DNA of 64,000 nt from Trissonchulus latispiculum (GCA_030248195.1 JASAND010011348.1:20723-84722); one strand, 5' to 3'. Numbered from the stretch's first letter, positions 20,699 through 34,600 are shown. Numbers and translations: made by a program. The notes: a model not told the origin generated them from the letters alone.

Positions 20699-21965
20699 CA
20701 TGAAATTTTCACAAAAATATCAAAAATTCGTCGAAAATGACGCCAATTTGACCTCAATCGGCCTTATATACGCATAACAAAAAAATTGCAAAATCGTCGA
20801 CAAAATTGCTTCAAAAGGCAAAATAAACGTTCCTGATTCACAAGTAGGGGGGGTGGGAATATTGTTATAAAGGACACTTGCGTTGATAATTGAAAAATTT
20901 TCAACAACATATGTCCCGAAATTGGTAATTAGAGGGGGGGGTGGGGGTACAAAATTAAGTCAAAATCACGTTTTTGATGCGAAAATCAGTCGAAAATCCT
21001 CCTAGAGCGACGTTTTGCGCCTAGGACGGTCGTTATTTGAAGCATTTCAGCCTAAAAATTGTTCAAAATTCGATTTTTGGGTCGATTGGGGGTTTCGAAA
21101 TTTTATCTTAAAATTTCCGAAACTTCAAAATTTTGGCGATTATGGGTCCCCAAAAATTATACGACGCTTGGGGGATTCCCAGAAAAATTATTCAGCCAAA
21201 ACTTTGCCAAAATTTGACGAAATTTTACCTTGGGGTTAAGGTGTGGTCAAAATTTTGCCTAAAAAGTGCCTAAAATTGCAAACTTCTAGCACTTACGGGT
21301 CCCCAAAAATTATACCACGCTTGGGGAGTACCCACAAATTTTATTAAGGCAAGAATTTGTAAAAATTTGACGAAATTTACCCTTGGCGGGGGGGGGTACA
21401 AAAATTACCAAAATTTAGCAATTTTTGCAAAAATTTTGCAAATAATGTTCCAAGATCAGCTTCTGTTGCTTTCCCCTGTGTCAATCTTTCTCAGTATCGA
21501 GAAAGTTCGGCACAAAGGTTGTGGAAAAACCCACGAAAAATTTTCCTAACTACAAAAATTTCAAAAATTTTCTTCCGTCTTGGGGGTGGGGGGTTGGGAT
21601 CCTATCTTAAATCTACCTAAAATTTACTGCAAAATGGGTTATTGGGCTGCCCCAATAACGCAGTATCAGTTTCTACGCCGTCCCCCAACTCAGAACTTCT
21701 AAGACAAGTCCCCCAACGGACTTTCCCAACTTTCCAAATTTGACATATTTTTAGAGTTGCACCCTACACAATAGGAGAATTTAAAAGTCATCAAACTTAA
21801 ACAAAAAGCGTTTTAAAAGATTCTCCTAATTTTTGCGATTCTAAAAATACAAACCTTTTTAAATAAATCGCAAAATTAAGTTCAAAAATCGTTTTTGAAA
21901 AATCACGAAGTTTGAAACTTTTTCAATTTAGCAAACCGGACAGTGGTCCTGTCACGGTCGCCAAA

Positions 21966-22336
21966 TGTTAACTACCGGTTTACTGTCCGGTACCTACCGG
22001 TACTTAAATGGCGAAGCGAAAGCAGGTTCTAACGTCACGAAAAACTAGGGTGCAACCTGCTCGAAAAGTAAATAATCCCTATCTAAGAAACCCTAATAAA
22101 AGAAATAAGGGCCCATGATTTACTAGTACTTACGTGAGATTTAATGGGTAAATGGCATGAAATACGGCGATAACAATAAAGGGCACAATAGGCCGACTCG
22201 ACTAATTGACAGACAAACACATACTGATTAGTTATGTAACTAAGCTAACTTATATATAAGCTGGATGGTTGCTGTTTATAGCGATTACATTGATCATTCA
22301 TGAAACACAAATAGAGTAATTTAGGGCGGATTAACA
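21966..22336 (-). repeat. long terminal repeat, 371 bp (copy 2)
   Basis: It has the same length, ends and following primer site as 7039-7409, with only scattered base differences seen by eye. Confidence 0.85.
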
Positions 22337-22401
22337 GTTAGTAAAGTGGGTTTTTTACAAGTGACTGACGATGGTCGAATTGGACCGATTATCGACTGCT
22401 A

Positions 22402-23310
22402 CTACCCGACCACAGATTCAACCAAAAATGTTACCTCCGAAATATTTCTTTTGAAACTAGTTAGAGAAGCACTGAGGACCATTTCAGGCCTTAAGCTGTT
22501 CCAATATTTATTTGGTCTTACGCTGAATAAGTTTTTTCGCATATCAGGTCTAGAGAAGCAACTGTTCAATTTGAGAGGGTGACCCCTGGTTGCTGATGCA
22601 TTACTTACACCGAAGAATTCGTGGTAGTTTAGATCAATCAAATTATTTACTATTTTATACACTAGGATTAAGTCCTTATGAATACCTCTAGTCTCCAATG
22701 TTGTCAGCTTTAGCTGTTGTAAACGCTGCTCATAGCTTAATTCTTTTAGTCCAGGCAATCTTTTCTTTAAGTACGGACTCCATACTTCACTAGCGTACTC
22801 TAATTTAGACCTAACAAGCGTAATGTATAGTTTCAGCTGAAACTGAACAGAACGACAGTGAAAATGTCGAAAAATTAAATTTTGAAACCAATGTTCGCTA
22901 GCTGTTCTATATGCTTGGAAAAATTTTAGATTAGGAGACAATAGTAGTCCTAGATCTTTAACTACGTCAGCTTTATTGATTTGGTTGTTGTTAAGCCAAT
23001 ATGAAAAGTTCTCATTTCCATGACCGAAATAAACTACATTGCACTTTTGAAAAGCAACTTTCAATTTATTTGAATTGCTCCAATCAGCTATACTGTTTAT
23101 ATCTGACTGAACTTGAGGCCAACTTTGGATAGAATTTGAATATGCGAGATGACATTTGGTATCATCCGCAAATATTTTTGCATCCAAAAATTTCAGACAT
23201 CCTTCAATATCGTTCATAAAAATAAGAAAAAGATGTGGTCCAAGAATACTACCCTGAGGAACCCCGGACGTAATGCTCGTAATTTTTGACTTTGCATTAC
23301 TTATTTGCAC
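22402..23310 (-). pseudogene. LINE reverse transcriptase, C-terminal half (unit 2)
   Basis: A 302-residue frame with SGVPQGSILGPHLFLIF, the catalytic FADDTK, and the C-terminal thumb/connection (YITLVRSKLEYASEVWSP). It lacks the endonuclease and the N-terminal RT and is preceded by an in-frame TAG (23313-23311). It is a duplicated fragment, so it is unlikely to make an active enzyme. Confidence 0.85.
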
Positions 23311-24688
23311 CTATTGCTTACGATTTTTTAAATAATTGTCAAACCATTTATATAATTTGCCTTCTATTCCATAAGCCTTCAATTTATTTAAAAGCAATTT
23401 ATGAGACATGAAATTTTCACAAAAATATCAAAAATTCGTCGAAAATGACGCCAATTTGACCTCAATCGGCCTTATATACGCATAACAAAAAAATTGCAAA
23501 ATCGTCGACAAAATTGCTTCAAAAGGCAAAATAAACGTTCCTGATTCACAAGTAGGGGGGGTGGGAATATTGTTATAAAGGACACTTGCGTTGATAATTG
23601 AAAAATTTTCAACAACATATGTCCCGAAATTGGTAATTAGAGGGGGGGTGGGGGTACAAAATTAAGTCAAAATCACGTTTTTGATGCGAAAATCAGTCGA
23701 AAATCCTCCTAGAGCGACGTTTTGCGCCTAGGACGGTCGTTATTTGAAGCATTTCAGCCTAAAAATTGTTCAAAATTCGATTTTTGGGTCGATTGGGGGT
23801 TTCGAAATTTTATCTTAAAATTTCCGAAACTTCAAAATTTTGGCGATTATGGGTCCCCAAAAATCATACGACGCTTGGGGGATTCCCAGAAAAATTATTC
23901 AGCCAAAAATTTGCCAAAATTTGACGAAATTTTACCTTGGGGTTAAGGTGTGGTCAAAATTTTGCCTAAAAAGTGCCTAAAATTGCAAACTTCTAGCACT
24001 TACGGGTCCCCAAAAATTATACCACGCTTGGGGAGTACCCACAAATTTTATTAAGGCAAGAATTTGTAAAAATTTGACGAAATTTACCCTTGGCGGGGGG
24101 GGTACAAAAATTACCAAAATTTAGCAATTTTTGCAAAAATTTTGCAAATAATGTTCCAAGATCAGCTTCTGTTGCTTTCCCCTGTGTCAATCTTTCTCAG
24201 TATCGAGAAAGTTCGGCACAAAGGTTGTGGAAAAACCCACGAAAAATTTTCCTAACTACAAAAATTTCAAAAATTTTCTTCCGTCTTGGGGTAGGGGGGG
24301 TTGGGATCCTATCTTAAATCTACCTAAAATTTACTGCAAAATAGGTTATTGGGCTGCCCCAATAACGCAGTATCAGTTTCCAAGCCGTCCCCCAACTCAA
24401 AACGTCTGGGGGGGGGGTGGGGGTAAGACAAGTCCCCCAACGGACTTTCCCAACTTTCCAAATTTGACATTTTTCAGAGTTGCACCCTACACAATAGGAG
24501 AATTTAAAAGTCTTCAAACTTAAACAAAAAGCATTTTAAAAGATTCTCCTAATTTTTGCGATTCTAAAAATACAAACCTTTTTAAATAAATCGCAAAATT
24601 AAGTTCAAAAATCGTTTTTGAAAAATCACGAAGTTTGAAACTTTTTCAATTTAGCAAACCGGACAGTGGTCCTGTCACGGTCGCCAAA

Positions 24689-25059
24689 TGTTAACTACCG
24701 GTTTACTGTCCGGTACCTACCGGTACTTAAATGGCGAAGCGAAAGCAGGTTCTAACGTCACGAAAAACTAGGGTGCAACCTGCTCGAAAAGTAAATAATC
24801 CCTATCTAAGAAACCCTAATAAAAGAAATAAGGGCCCATGATTTACTAGTACTTACGTGAGATTTAATGGGTAAATGGCATGAAATACGGCGATAACAAT
24901 AAAGGGCACAATAGGCCGACTCGACTAATTGACAGACAAACACATACTGATTAGTTATGTAACTAAGCTAACTTATATATAAGCTGGATGGTTGCTGTTT
25001 ATAGCGATTACATTGATCATTCATGAAACACAAATAGAGTAATTTAGGGCGGATTAACA
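24689..25059 (-). repeat. long terminal repeat, 371 bp (copy 1)
   Basis: Same ends, length and primer site as the other two copies. Confidence 0.85.
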
Positions 25060-25124
25060 GTTAGTAAAGTGGGTTTTTTACAAGTGACTGACGATGGTCG
25101 AATTGGACCGATTATCGACTGCTA

Positions 25125-26033
25125 CTACCCGACCACAGATTCAACCAAAAATGTTACCTCCGATATATTTCTTTTGAAACTAGTTAGAGAAGGACTGAGG
25201 ACCATTTCAGGCCTTAAGCTGTTCCAATATTTATTTGGTCTTACGCTGAATAAGTTTTTTCGCATATCAGGTCTAGAGAAGCAACTGTTCAATTTGAGAG
25301 GGTGACCCCTGGTTGCTGATGCATTACTTACACCGAAGAATTCGTGGTAGTTTAGATCAATCAAATTATTTACTATTTTATACACTAGGATTAAGTCCTT
25401 ATGAATACCTCTAGTCTCCAATGTTGTCAGCTTTAGCTGTTGTAAACGCTGCTCATAGCTTAATTCTTTTAGTCCAGGCAATCTTTTCTTTAAGTACGGA
25501 CTCCATACTTCACTAGCGTACTCTAATTTAGACCTAACAAGCGTAATGTATAGTTTCAGCTGAAACTGAACAGAACGACAGTGAAAATGTCGAAAAATTA
25601 AATTTTGAAACCAATGTTCGCTAGCTGTTCTATATGCTTGGAAAAATTTTAGATTAGGAGACAATAGTAGTCCTAGATCTTTAACTACGTCAGCTTTATT
25701 GATTTGGTTGTTGTTAAACCAATATGAAAAGTTCTCATTTCCATGACCGAAATAAACTACATTGCACTTTTGAAAAGCAACTTTCAATTTATTTGAATTG
25801 CTCCAATCAGCTATACTGTTTATATCTGACTGAACTTGAGGCCAACTTTGGATAGAATTTGAAAATGCGAGATGACATTTGGTATCATCCGCAAATATTT
25901 TTGCATCCAAAAATTTCAGACATTCTTCAATATCGTTCATAAAAATAAGAAAAAGATGTGGTCCAAGAATACTACCCTGAGGAACCCCGGACGTAATGCT
26001 CGTAATTTTTGACTTTGCATTACTTATTTGCAC
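25125..26033 (-). pseudogene. LINE reverse transcriptase, catalytic half (unit 1)
   Basis: A 302-residue frame that starts after an in-frame TAG (26036-26034) and carries SGVPQGSILG, FADDTK and the C-terminal region ending FLVESVVG. It reads back through the TAG into DNYLKNRKQ and motif A, so the stop is a mutation in an older longer ORF. All three copies share this stop, so it predates the duplication. Confidence 0.85.
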
Positions 26034-26204
26034 CTATTGCTTACGATTTTTTAAATAATTGTCAAACCATTTATATAATTTGGCTTCTATTCCATAAGCC
26101 TTCAATTTATTTAAAAGCAATTTATGAGACACAGAATCAAATGCCTTTGCTATATCCAGGTATAAAACATCTACCAAACACTTGGTGTCTTAGTCTGTCT
26201 TAGT

Positions 26205-26861
26205 TCATTCGTTCAAAGTTTGCAGCAGTTGACTTATTGTAGACCGCTTTGCTCTAAGTCCATGCTGATTGCTAGAGACTAGTTGGCAAACTTCAATAAA
26301 TCGTATGAAACTGTCATCCACTATGGATTCCATTGTTTTTGCGCATGCGCACAACAAGTTTATAGGGCGATAGTTTCTGAAATCATGTTTGTCACCTCTT
26401 TTAAATACTGGGACCAATTTTTCTATTTTCCACTCATCAGGCAGCTCAGATCTATCAAAGGAGCATTGGAAGATTATTGAAAGTGGAAATGCTATGGACT
26501 CCGCAAACTTTACTAAAAACCATTGCGGAATGCCATCAGGTCTATAGCTAAGTTTGGGCTTTAGTTTTTTTAAGTGTTTCAATACGTTGCGCACACTAAA
26601 GTCGCAATCAGTTAAAATAGCGTCCGTTCGCTGAGGAATAGGAATACTTTGGTTATCATCAACTACATAAACAGAGGTAAAGTAATCATTAAAAGCGTTC
26701 GCCTTGGCCAAATTATCAACTACTAAGTCTTGCTCATTACTTTTAATTATTGGAATTTCTGATTTAGGTGTTAATCTGGACTTTATATATGACCAAAATA
26801 TAGTTTCATCCTTAGACTGTAAAATTGTTTTTTCAACATTATAGATAACCTTACGTTTCAA
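26205..26861 (-). pseudogene. LINE reverse transcriptase, N-terminal part
   Basis: A 218-residue frame with typical non-LTR RT text: LPDEWKIEKLVPVFKRGDKHDFRNYRPINLL, followed by FIRFIEVCQLVSSNQHGLRAKRST. A frame change near 26200 separates it from motif A. Confidence 0.85.
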
Positions 26862-27525
26862 TTTGCGTCAGTATCTTGCTGCAACATCCCACTTTGTTTT
26901 GTTTGCTTATGTGATTTGAGTGTGATGTATGACGAGTTAAACCACATAAGGGCACATAAAGTATAATAATTTCCAAGATTTTCGACTTGAAAGTAGCCCA
27001 TTTACGATGGACATCTGCAGGGGTTGCAAGCAAGTCTGCCCAGTTTACAGATTGTAACGTATTTGAAATAGCAGTGCAGTTTGCTTTTTTGAAATTTCTA
27101 AATTTTGACATTTCATTTTTACTATATCCACTCCAAAAAGGTCCAAGTTTAGCAGCAATTTTGAAATGATCAGAGTTTGAAAATGGCTCATTAACATTGA
27201 TGCTAAATATAAAATCATCATCGTTACAAAATAGTAAGTCTAGCTGATTTCCTGCGACATGAGTTTTCTCCTTAATATACTGGGAAAATCCAAGTTCTAA
27301 CATTTTAGTACAAAATTCATAATTCAATTCTCCAGTTGGTAATGCATCAGTTGACCAGTCTATTTCTGGTAAATTCAGATCACCCAAAATAATAACTGGA
27401 TAATCTGTTTCAGCTCTTAGTTCGTTTAGTTCTTGCATAAATGCATCGACTGAATCCCTCAATACTGCAGACCGAGTTCTATTGACAAGCCAAAATTGTA
27501 CTAAGTTTGCCTTTTCATAATAACG
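26851..27525 (-). pseudogene. LINE endonuclease domain, N-terminally truncated
   Basis: The frame extends upstream of the ATG-like start at 27462 to about 27525 (text LVQFWLVNRTRSAV). It contains the endonuclease blocks VIILGDLNLPEIDW, GNQLDLLFCN and the catalytic SDHFKI. These endonucleases nick target DNA for priming. The first part of the domain is absent, consistent with 5' truncation on insertion. Confidence 0.8.
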
Positions 27526-27540
27526 TTGAATACCAAAAGT

Positions 27541-28640
27541 TCAAAAAATTGGTTTGCAACAGACTTTTGAACTACTCCCTTCATGGATTTCGGAACCGAC
27601 ATCATAACTCCCCCACCAAATCACAACGATATATTGCATGATGCTTCAAAAATGATAAATTACAATCACTAAAATCACTATTAAAGAATGTTTCGACAAA
27701 CAAAGAATAAAGTTTTAGTATTAGCCAAAAAGTTCAATTCAGTTAATTTGTTTCTCAAGCCTCGCGCGTTAAAGTATTCAAACTAAAGATTACATCATAT
27801 ACGACGTATAAAGATTACATCTAACTAAAGGCGAAGGCGCGAAAATCGGCCAAAAAATGGGTATTTTTAGGGTAAATTTAGAAAAAAATTTCAAAATGTC
27901 CAAATTTTTGGCTTAAGCTGTTTATTATTATGAGAAATACACGTTTTTAACTGTATTATGGATCTTATGACTCAATATTGACCTTATTTTGGACTTGGAA
28001 ACATGTTGGCAATCAAGTTTTTGAGTTTAAAACTACTGTCTAATGTTAAAATTACTCTATGGTTAGATGTTTCTTATCATTAGAAACGGCTGAAAATGCG
28101 TTTTTTGTAAAAAAAAATTAAATGGTGGGGGGGGGGAGCCTCCTCCCCCACCCCAAATCTCCGTTACACCTATGGTTGGAGGTTGGGGGGGGTACCCCCC
28201 TCACATTTCGGGGGTCGACCACCAACATCCCAAGATTTACCCCCCTCCCCGAGACCCTGAGTTCCAGGGAAACTATGTCGCCAACCCCCCCCCCCCTAAA
28301 AAATTTTTCCTACCCCTTTACCCAAATCGATTTTTTCAGACCCCTCCCCCCTAAACCTTTTCAAACTCCTACCTAAATTTTTTAAATTTTTAAAAACGTA
28401 AAAACATTTGAAAATTTTTCTCGAAAAAGCCTTCATTTTGGGTGAGCCAACCCCATGGAGGACCCCACCCCCATAAAAATCGACATAAAAAATTGACAGC
28501 CAGCCAGCCACGCCTGGTCACAGTCTGTCATGTCGAAACATTATATATATGTATTGTCTCGCCCAAACCAGATTTCTACTTCTGTACTTAATGTCCAAAT
28601 TTTTGCAGCAAAAGAGGATGCGTGTGGTGGTTGATTTGTA
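27541..28640. other. intergenic spacer before LCLAT1
   Basis: AT-rich DNA with no supported frame. From 28120 to 28480 it has alternating C and G tracts (up to nine or ten). A TATATATATG stretch at about 28542 and an acceptor-like TTTTTGCAG at 28601-28609 lie shortly before the first LCLAT1 ATG, so a non-coding first exon upstream is possible. Confidence 0.5.
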
Positions 28641-28662
28641 GTTGTTGATGTGCTATGGCACC

Positions 28663-31600
28663 ATGCCTTCATTCCGAAATGCTTTCTTTTGGCTTATTCT
28701 GTTCCTGACATCATTTTTGGGAAGTATTTTTATTCTCTTTCCTGTCTTTCCTACAATATTGATTTCACCTCAGCTGTACCGATGGCTAATGGATCGTTTG
28801 GTTGGCTATTGGCTTACATTACCTCCTGTACGTTCTTGGTGTATATAATATAGTCAAGCGAGAAAAACACTTCTCAGAATTTTGGCCGGAACTTTTTAAT
28901 GGTTTGAGATATCGAAATACTGACTATGCAGGCGGCAGCTAGGCCTAGTCGTCAGATTTCTTATGAGCTATAGAGCATGCACCGTTAGTGAAAAAATACC
29001 AAACTGGCGGGAACAACCCAATGTGGGAAACGGAAAAACCCATATGCTGTAAAACCCAACCCCTACATTTTTCTGGTAAGTTACCAGAAACGTCATAGCG
29101 GGTCATGGTACCCGCTGGCGTCATAGAAGCACAGAAGCGACGTTGATGTACGACTCCAGTTACATATATACCGTATAAACCAGCTATACTAAACAGTTAT
29201 AGCTGTTGAATCCTTAAACACTAGTTATTTCTTTGCCTAATTCTACGTCGGGATGATGCTCCTTTTAGGGGCCTACGTACTTGTTCTAAATGTGTAATTG
29301 TTCCCTTTGTGTAGTTTTCAGCAATGTACGGCACGATTTGTATAGACGGGAGTGTGTTATTATGTATATACAATTTTTCTGTTGCTGTTTTTGTTTTTTC
29401 TGATGATCATACAGATAGATCGGTCGAATTTTCAGTCGGATTTTGTTGCAAATCTTGAAACCCTGCGACCTGTCGAGTTTATTTATTTACCTTTTAGGGG
29501 CACAAAACTGCACATATAAATGCGTAATGCGATGTAATCGTTTTAGGCTTTACTAGAGTTACTTCACTCCATTCGCATAGAATTAAGCGGTGACATGATT
29601 CTCCGTTCAGAGCGAGCCATCTTCATCATGAATCATCGTACGAGATTGGACTGGATGTTCCTATGGAATGCCCTGTATGCCATTGATCCCTTGCTCCTGC
29701 TGTCAGAAAAGATCATTTTGAAGTCGGACTTAAAGAAAATACCAGGAGCTGGTGCGCATTGTTATATTTAAATTGATGTTTTTATTTTTTACAAAGTTTT
29801 TAGTTTGGAATCGTTTGCGTTACTGTGCCGCACAGGAATGAAACTTCAAGGTTAATCCGAAATTTGGAATAGGTTTCGTCGGTATATGTTTACTTTTACT
29901 ACATGGTATAGCGCGGCGGGAAAAACCCAGTCCGATATGCGGGGAAAACCCATCATTTTGGAATCGTTTGCGTTACTGTGCCGCACAGGAATGAAACTTC
30001 AAGGTTAATCCGAAATTTGGAATAGGTTTCGTCGGTATATGTTTACTTTTACTACATGGTATAGCGCGGCGGGAAAAACCCAGTCCGATATGCGGGAAAA
30101 ACCCATCATTTTGGAATCGTTTGCGTTACTGTGCCGCACAGGAATGAAACTTCAAGGTTAATCCGAAATTTGGAATAGGTTTCGTCGGTATATGTTTACT
30201 ACATAGGTATAGCGCGGCGGGAAAAAACCCAGTCCGATATGCGGGAAAAACCCATCGCCGGTGTGAGTCACCCATATTAGCTAGATCGGATTTTAATAGC
30301 CTATCTTAAAGAGCGTCCAAAACTACCCTGAAGGGTATGTTATTGTAGCTCCCGCTGCCTCTTAGCAAATTTTTTGGGACTTTGAAAATTTTGGAATTTT
30401 TGGTCCAAACATGGGGGTCAGGCAGGGTCAACTTTAGGAGGTCACCCTGAACTACTGGAAAGACCTAGCCCAAAACGGATTACAGTTTCACAGAGGATAT
30501 GTCTCGAACTTCACGAGGGTTTATGCAACTTGGCTCTAGTACCTGTGGTGCGACCTGGGGGTGACCTAGACTCGGCGGGAAAAAACCCATGTGCGGTAAA
30601 AAGGTGATAGGTAGTGGTTTACCCCAGGAGATATCTCCGTCCTGCCGCAGGACATGGGGTGCCGGTGCTCATCCCCGGATTCTCAGCCGTAGAGCCAGGA
30701 GTGTCACTTCAAATGATGACTGCATCCGTGGAAGGGGGGCCGGCCCTTCTACACAGACTCCTGTTACCTTCCCACCGTAGTGGTACCCATTTACCGACCA
30801 GTTAAGGATGGATAGCTGGGTTGGCTAGAGTCGGGATAGCTTTGTGGCCTCCGAGGATCGAACCACCGACCGTAACATCGGAAGTTCTTACCAGCGCCCT
30901 TGACCACTCGGCCATCCCGACCCGATCCTTTCCCGCCATGTGCGGGAAAAACTCAAATTTCAAAATGAAATTTTTTTCTAACCATTAGCAGCAAAGGAAG
31001 AATTCGTATATTTCTTAGCTCAGTAGAGCCTCCTGATTAATTTGGTATAGATTTTACCTAGGTTCGACCTTCTATGTGTGATCCAGGTGGCCAAAATTTG
31101 AGATGGTGCCATTTCAAGCCAAATTTTCAAATTTCGTCAAAAATAGCTATTTTTCACTAAAATAGGCCGGGTTTGGCTTTAGATGCAATAAAACACGTTT
31201 TCTATGTGTTAGGATGCTTAAACTGCAGAAAATAAGCAAATTTCAAAAATTTCCAAAATTTGCCTATATTTACGCGTTAAACATACGAAATTCTAAAAAG
31301 TCAATTTGACATGAATTTTTGGAAAAATATTGATATATATTTTTTGATTCAGATGTACTAAACATGGCCCGCTCTTTCGACTGGTATAGTCAAAACTGTT
31401 CTGGCATGCTTCCAGCGAAAATTTCGGCTGGGTTTTCCCCCATCGGTTTGGTCGAAAATTTCTCATCAACCGTAAGTGCTAGAGAGACGTTTGATGGCTC
31501 ATTTTGGAGCTCTTCACAAGGTCTCATGGTAGTTATCGTTAGATTCGATTTGTCGCTTAATAAAAAAGTTGCAACCAAAATTCGAAAATTTGGGTTTTTC

Positions 31601-34600
31601 CCTCCGCGCTATACAGCTTATAGACAGCTAAAAACAATGTTAATTTTGTGCGAAGCGACGTTTCGTTAAATTTAAGTCAAACTTCGCGAAATCGTTAGCT
31701 ACCTAATTGAGGGGTTTTCTTCATATCCACCACAAATTAACAAGATTTGCTGCCTTCGCGAAGTTCGCTTTGGTTTAGCCAAGTTTGCTTAAGTTCGCGA
31801 ACTTCGCGTAGGCACCAAATCTTGAGTATAAAAGAGATTTTAAAAATTTTCAGTCAATTTTTGCGCAATGGAGAAAATCCGTCAAATTAACTAGCTAGCG
31901 AATTCGCGAAATTTACAAAATTAGCTAAATTTTCGCCTTCTTGCGGGTTCTGGAGGATGACGCTGCCTTGCTGATTCTGAGGAAGGACCGGGAGGATAGC
32001 GCAAACTCAGTCGCTGTGCTTCCACTGGTATTAGGCTATATCATCTGGGCGTATTCTAGGGATTCTTTCTTGGGGGGCTCCTTGGGGGTCCCCCAAAATT
32101 GCGAGGGGCAAGGAATTTTGGAGGACTAAAATTTTTCGAAAAATATGCTAAAAATAGCGCCATTTTTCTGTCATATACTGTAAAAATTGATTTTATTACA
32201 AAAATAGGCAGATTTAGTGTTAAAAAGGCAAAAATGAGAACGAATTTTTCAGGGCAAAATTTGGTACCAAAAGGGGCACCCTCTGGTTTCGGGGGGCGAT
32301 TTTGGGGGGAGACGAATTTTGGGAAGAACAAATTTTGGGGGGGAGGTCGTTTATGGGGGGCCCCACCCCCCCCCACCATAATAAGCCCAGATCATTGAAC
32401 AGCATACTTGGAGCTCATCTCACTTTTGCATTGAATTCTTGTTCTGCGTGCTGCTCCTCGGGCTAGCCGCCAGATATGGCAACGCCGATGCCGACGGAGC
32501 GTGCCGCTCTTAGCCCAATACAGGCATACTATTGATCCAGCTGGCTGTCCCTCCCCCCTTTGCCCTGACTGCCTACAGGAAGAAGAAACGCTCGAGCATT
32601 TGATCTTGAGCTGCCCCAGGAAATCGATAACCCGGCGTGCCCACCTCGACTGCTCCCAAGGCCTGGCCGTCCTGTGGTATGACCCTCCCGGGGTGTTGGA
32701 CTGCCTCCGGGGTACCGGGCGGCTTTAGCCCGGCTATATGGTCTCGCCGATTGGCCCCCAGATATGATGATGATGATGATGATGATGCCGACGGAGCGTG
32801 TTTATTAAAAAGGAGGAGAACTCATCCGTCGTGATGTCGACCAGGCTTTGATACTCCTTTTGGCAACTCGGTTGAGTATTTTTTGACCAACCTTACGGGT
32901 CCAGTTTCCTGGCTAACACTGCACCTTCTGGTGATGATCGTCACATTGTGATGTCTAATGCAACAAACAACAAAGCTTTGTTTTCAGCTATACTATATAA
33001 ATACGACTAAGCAGAGTTTTGTATAAAACAGTACTTTGGAACCAATTTTTAAAATGGAATAATAAAAATTACCACAGAATCTATGTAATATAGTGTAACA
33101 TTAAAAGTGAAGAAACATCCTACGTAAGATTAAACTTTTGCGAAGCCGAAAACTTATATACTTACGTAAAATTTCAATGCAATTTCATATCCTACATATA
33201 TACTTTGGGTCTCTTGGCTTCTTAACTTCTTGTCTGTTTCCTCAAGTAATACTGCCTGTTAAGGTGGTGATTCCTTTTGGACACATATTGTTGGTTGGCG
33301 GCGTAAATCAAGATGAAATTTGACGAAACTTTCCGAAATACGTTCTTTTAGCGTTCTAACACCCTCCGCGCAATCCCGATTCAAAAAATTCGAGATTTCC
33401 GGTCAGAACGGTTTTTCCCAATTGCTGAAAGCTTGGCAGCTTTTTAAACTTTTTAAAGCAACGTCGTAGCTTTTCTCTACCGTGAAATATAGCCGATTAT
33501 CTTGTTTTGGCGTCGAAAACTTGTCATTTTTGCAGAAATCAAATAATCCATTATTTCTTGAACTATGCAAGCCGTAAAATCAAACTAAGGCCGTCGATCT
33601 GAAGATCTCATAGGGGCTAATCATCCGACGCATGATCGTCGTCCAACAGCTATCCCGTAGGCTGCCATCATAAAAACGTAGTTTTTCCAAAAACACGACC
33701 AATTTTTTTCCAAAGATTGTGGAGCATACACCATACTAGCTGGAGGGCTGCTACTTAACGGATGTGTTCTGCACATACCCAGGGACGATTTTTTAGTTTC
33801 CCCGATTACTGCTTTCTAGCTAAAGTAATCGCTTGACAAATTTGGAAAAAGTAGGCAAAATACAGGTTACGCACACATTTCAGCTTATTTCTCTATAATG
33901 AAGAGCGATTTCACAATAAATAAAAAATCGTCCCCAGCTATTTGATGGAGGTATCGAATGGTATAACCGATGTCTCGCGAAAAAATTTGCTTGAGTCTGC
34001 AAAAAATCTGGAAAATTACATTTCTTCTAAAATGTGTTTTAAATATATTAGAAAAGCAACATTAGTATCATGGTATGCAATAAAAAGAGAAAATGTCAAG
34101 CTGCATTGTAATATAAAAATGGCTTCTTAACTCCAAGTAATGAATGAGTAATAATGGTGCAAAGTTTATGTGACCAAAGGGAATCACCACCTTAACAGTT
34201 ACTGCGATTGTTTGCGTTTTTGCAAAAATTGATCTCCTTCGGCGCTGTACCATGATTAAACAGTACTAGACACCACAATACTAAATATATTTTTTATTCT
34301 TACTAGAGATGGGCCGGGGGCTGAAAATTGGAGGTCCAAATGGAACATTTTGAGAAATTTCCTTAAAAATTCTGATTTCGCTATCTTTCAGGCATATACA
34401 AAATTTACTATAGTTGTTTTCAATTAAATCGATAAGGAAACTAAAGATTTGTAACAATTTAACCTATTTTTGACTTCCAACATTTTTCTAAAAACTGCCA
34501 ATAATTTACAAATGTTTGATGAATTTTACCGGGGCTTAACCACCGGGGCTGGGGCCTGGGCCTCCTTAACGTTGCTGGGGCGCGTATTTAGAACAACGTC

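Larger units (their letters stand above)
20702..23408. repeat. tandem unit 2 (LINE RT part + LTR + gypsy leader), about 2.7 kb
   Basis: From left to right it contains the gypsy leader (20702-21945), primer site, LTR (21966-22336) and LINE RT (22337-23408), all read on the - strand. The next unit (23411-26131) has the same order and near-identical sequence. The junctions (about 20699 and 23409) are the same abrupt switch from LINE text inside RT motif A to leader text, so the units arose by tandem duplication rather than independent insertion. Confidence 0.9.
23411..26131. repeat. tandem unit 1, about 2.7 kb, contiguous with the LINE body
   Basis: It has the same content as unit 2: leader (23411-24668), LTR (24689-25059) and LINE RT (25060-26131). 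At its right side the LINE text continues unbroken into the rest of the RT and endonuclease, so this unit keeps the original LINE junction, whereas unit 3 keeps the original gypsy leader-Gag junction at 5940. Confidence 0.9.
25060..27540 (-). mobile_element. LINE (non-LTR retrotransposon), 5'-truncated
   Basis: Read on the - strand: an apurinic-type endonuclease (frame open from about 27525 to 26851), N-terminal RT (26861-26205), RT motif A with LDIAKAFDSVSH (about 26165-26130), then the catalytic FADDTK half (26033-25125) and a short 3' UTR next to the LTR. The order EN-RT and the motif text fit the CR1/Jockey superclade. Two frame breaks and one TAG show decay. The 5' part of the endonuclease is missing. 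Confidence 0.85.

Noticed and set aside
28122..28376. Proline-rich + strand ORFs before LCLAT1
   Set aside because: Products of C tracts; no start context or homology.
30833..30925. Functional tRNA gene
   Set aside because: B box lacks a base, the anticodon arm is poor and a SINE body follows.
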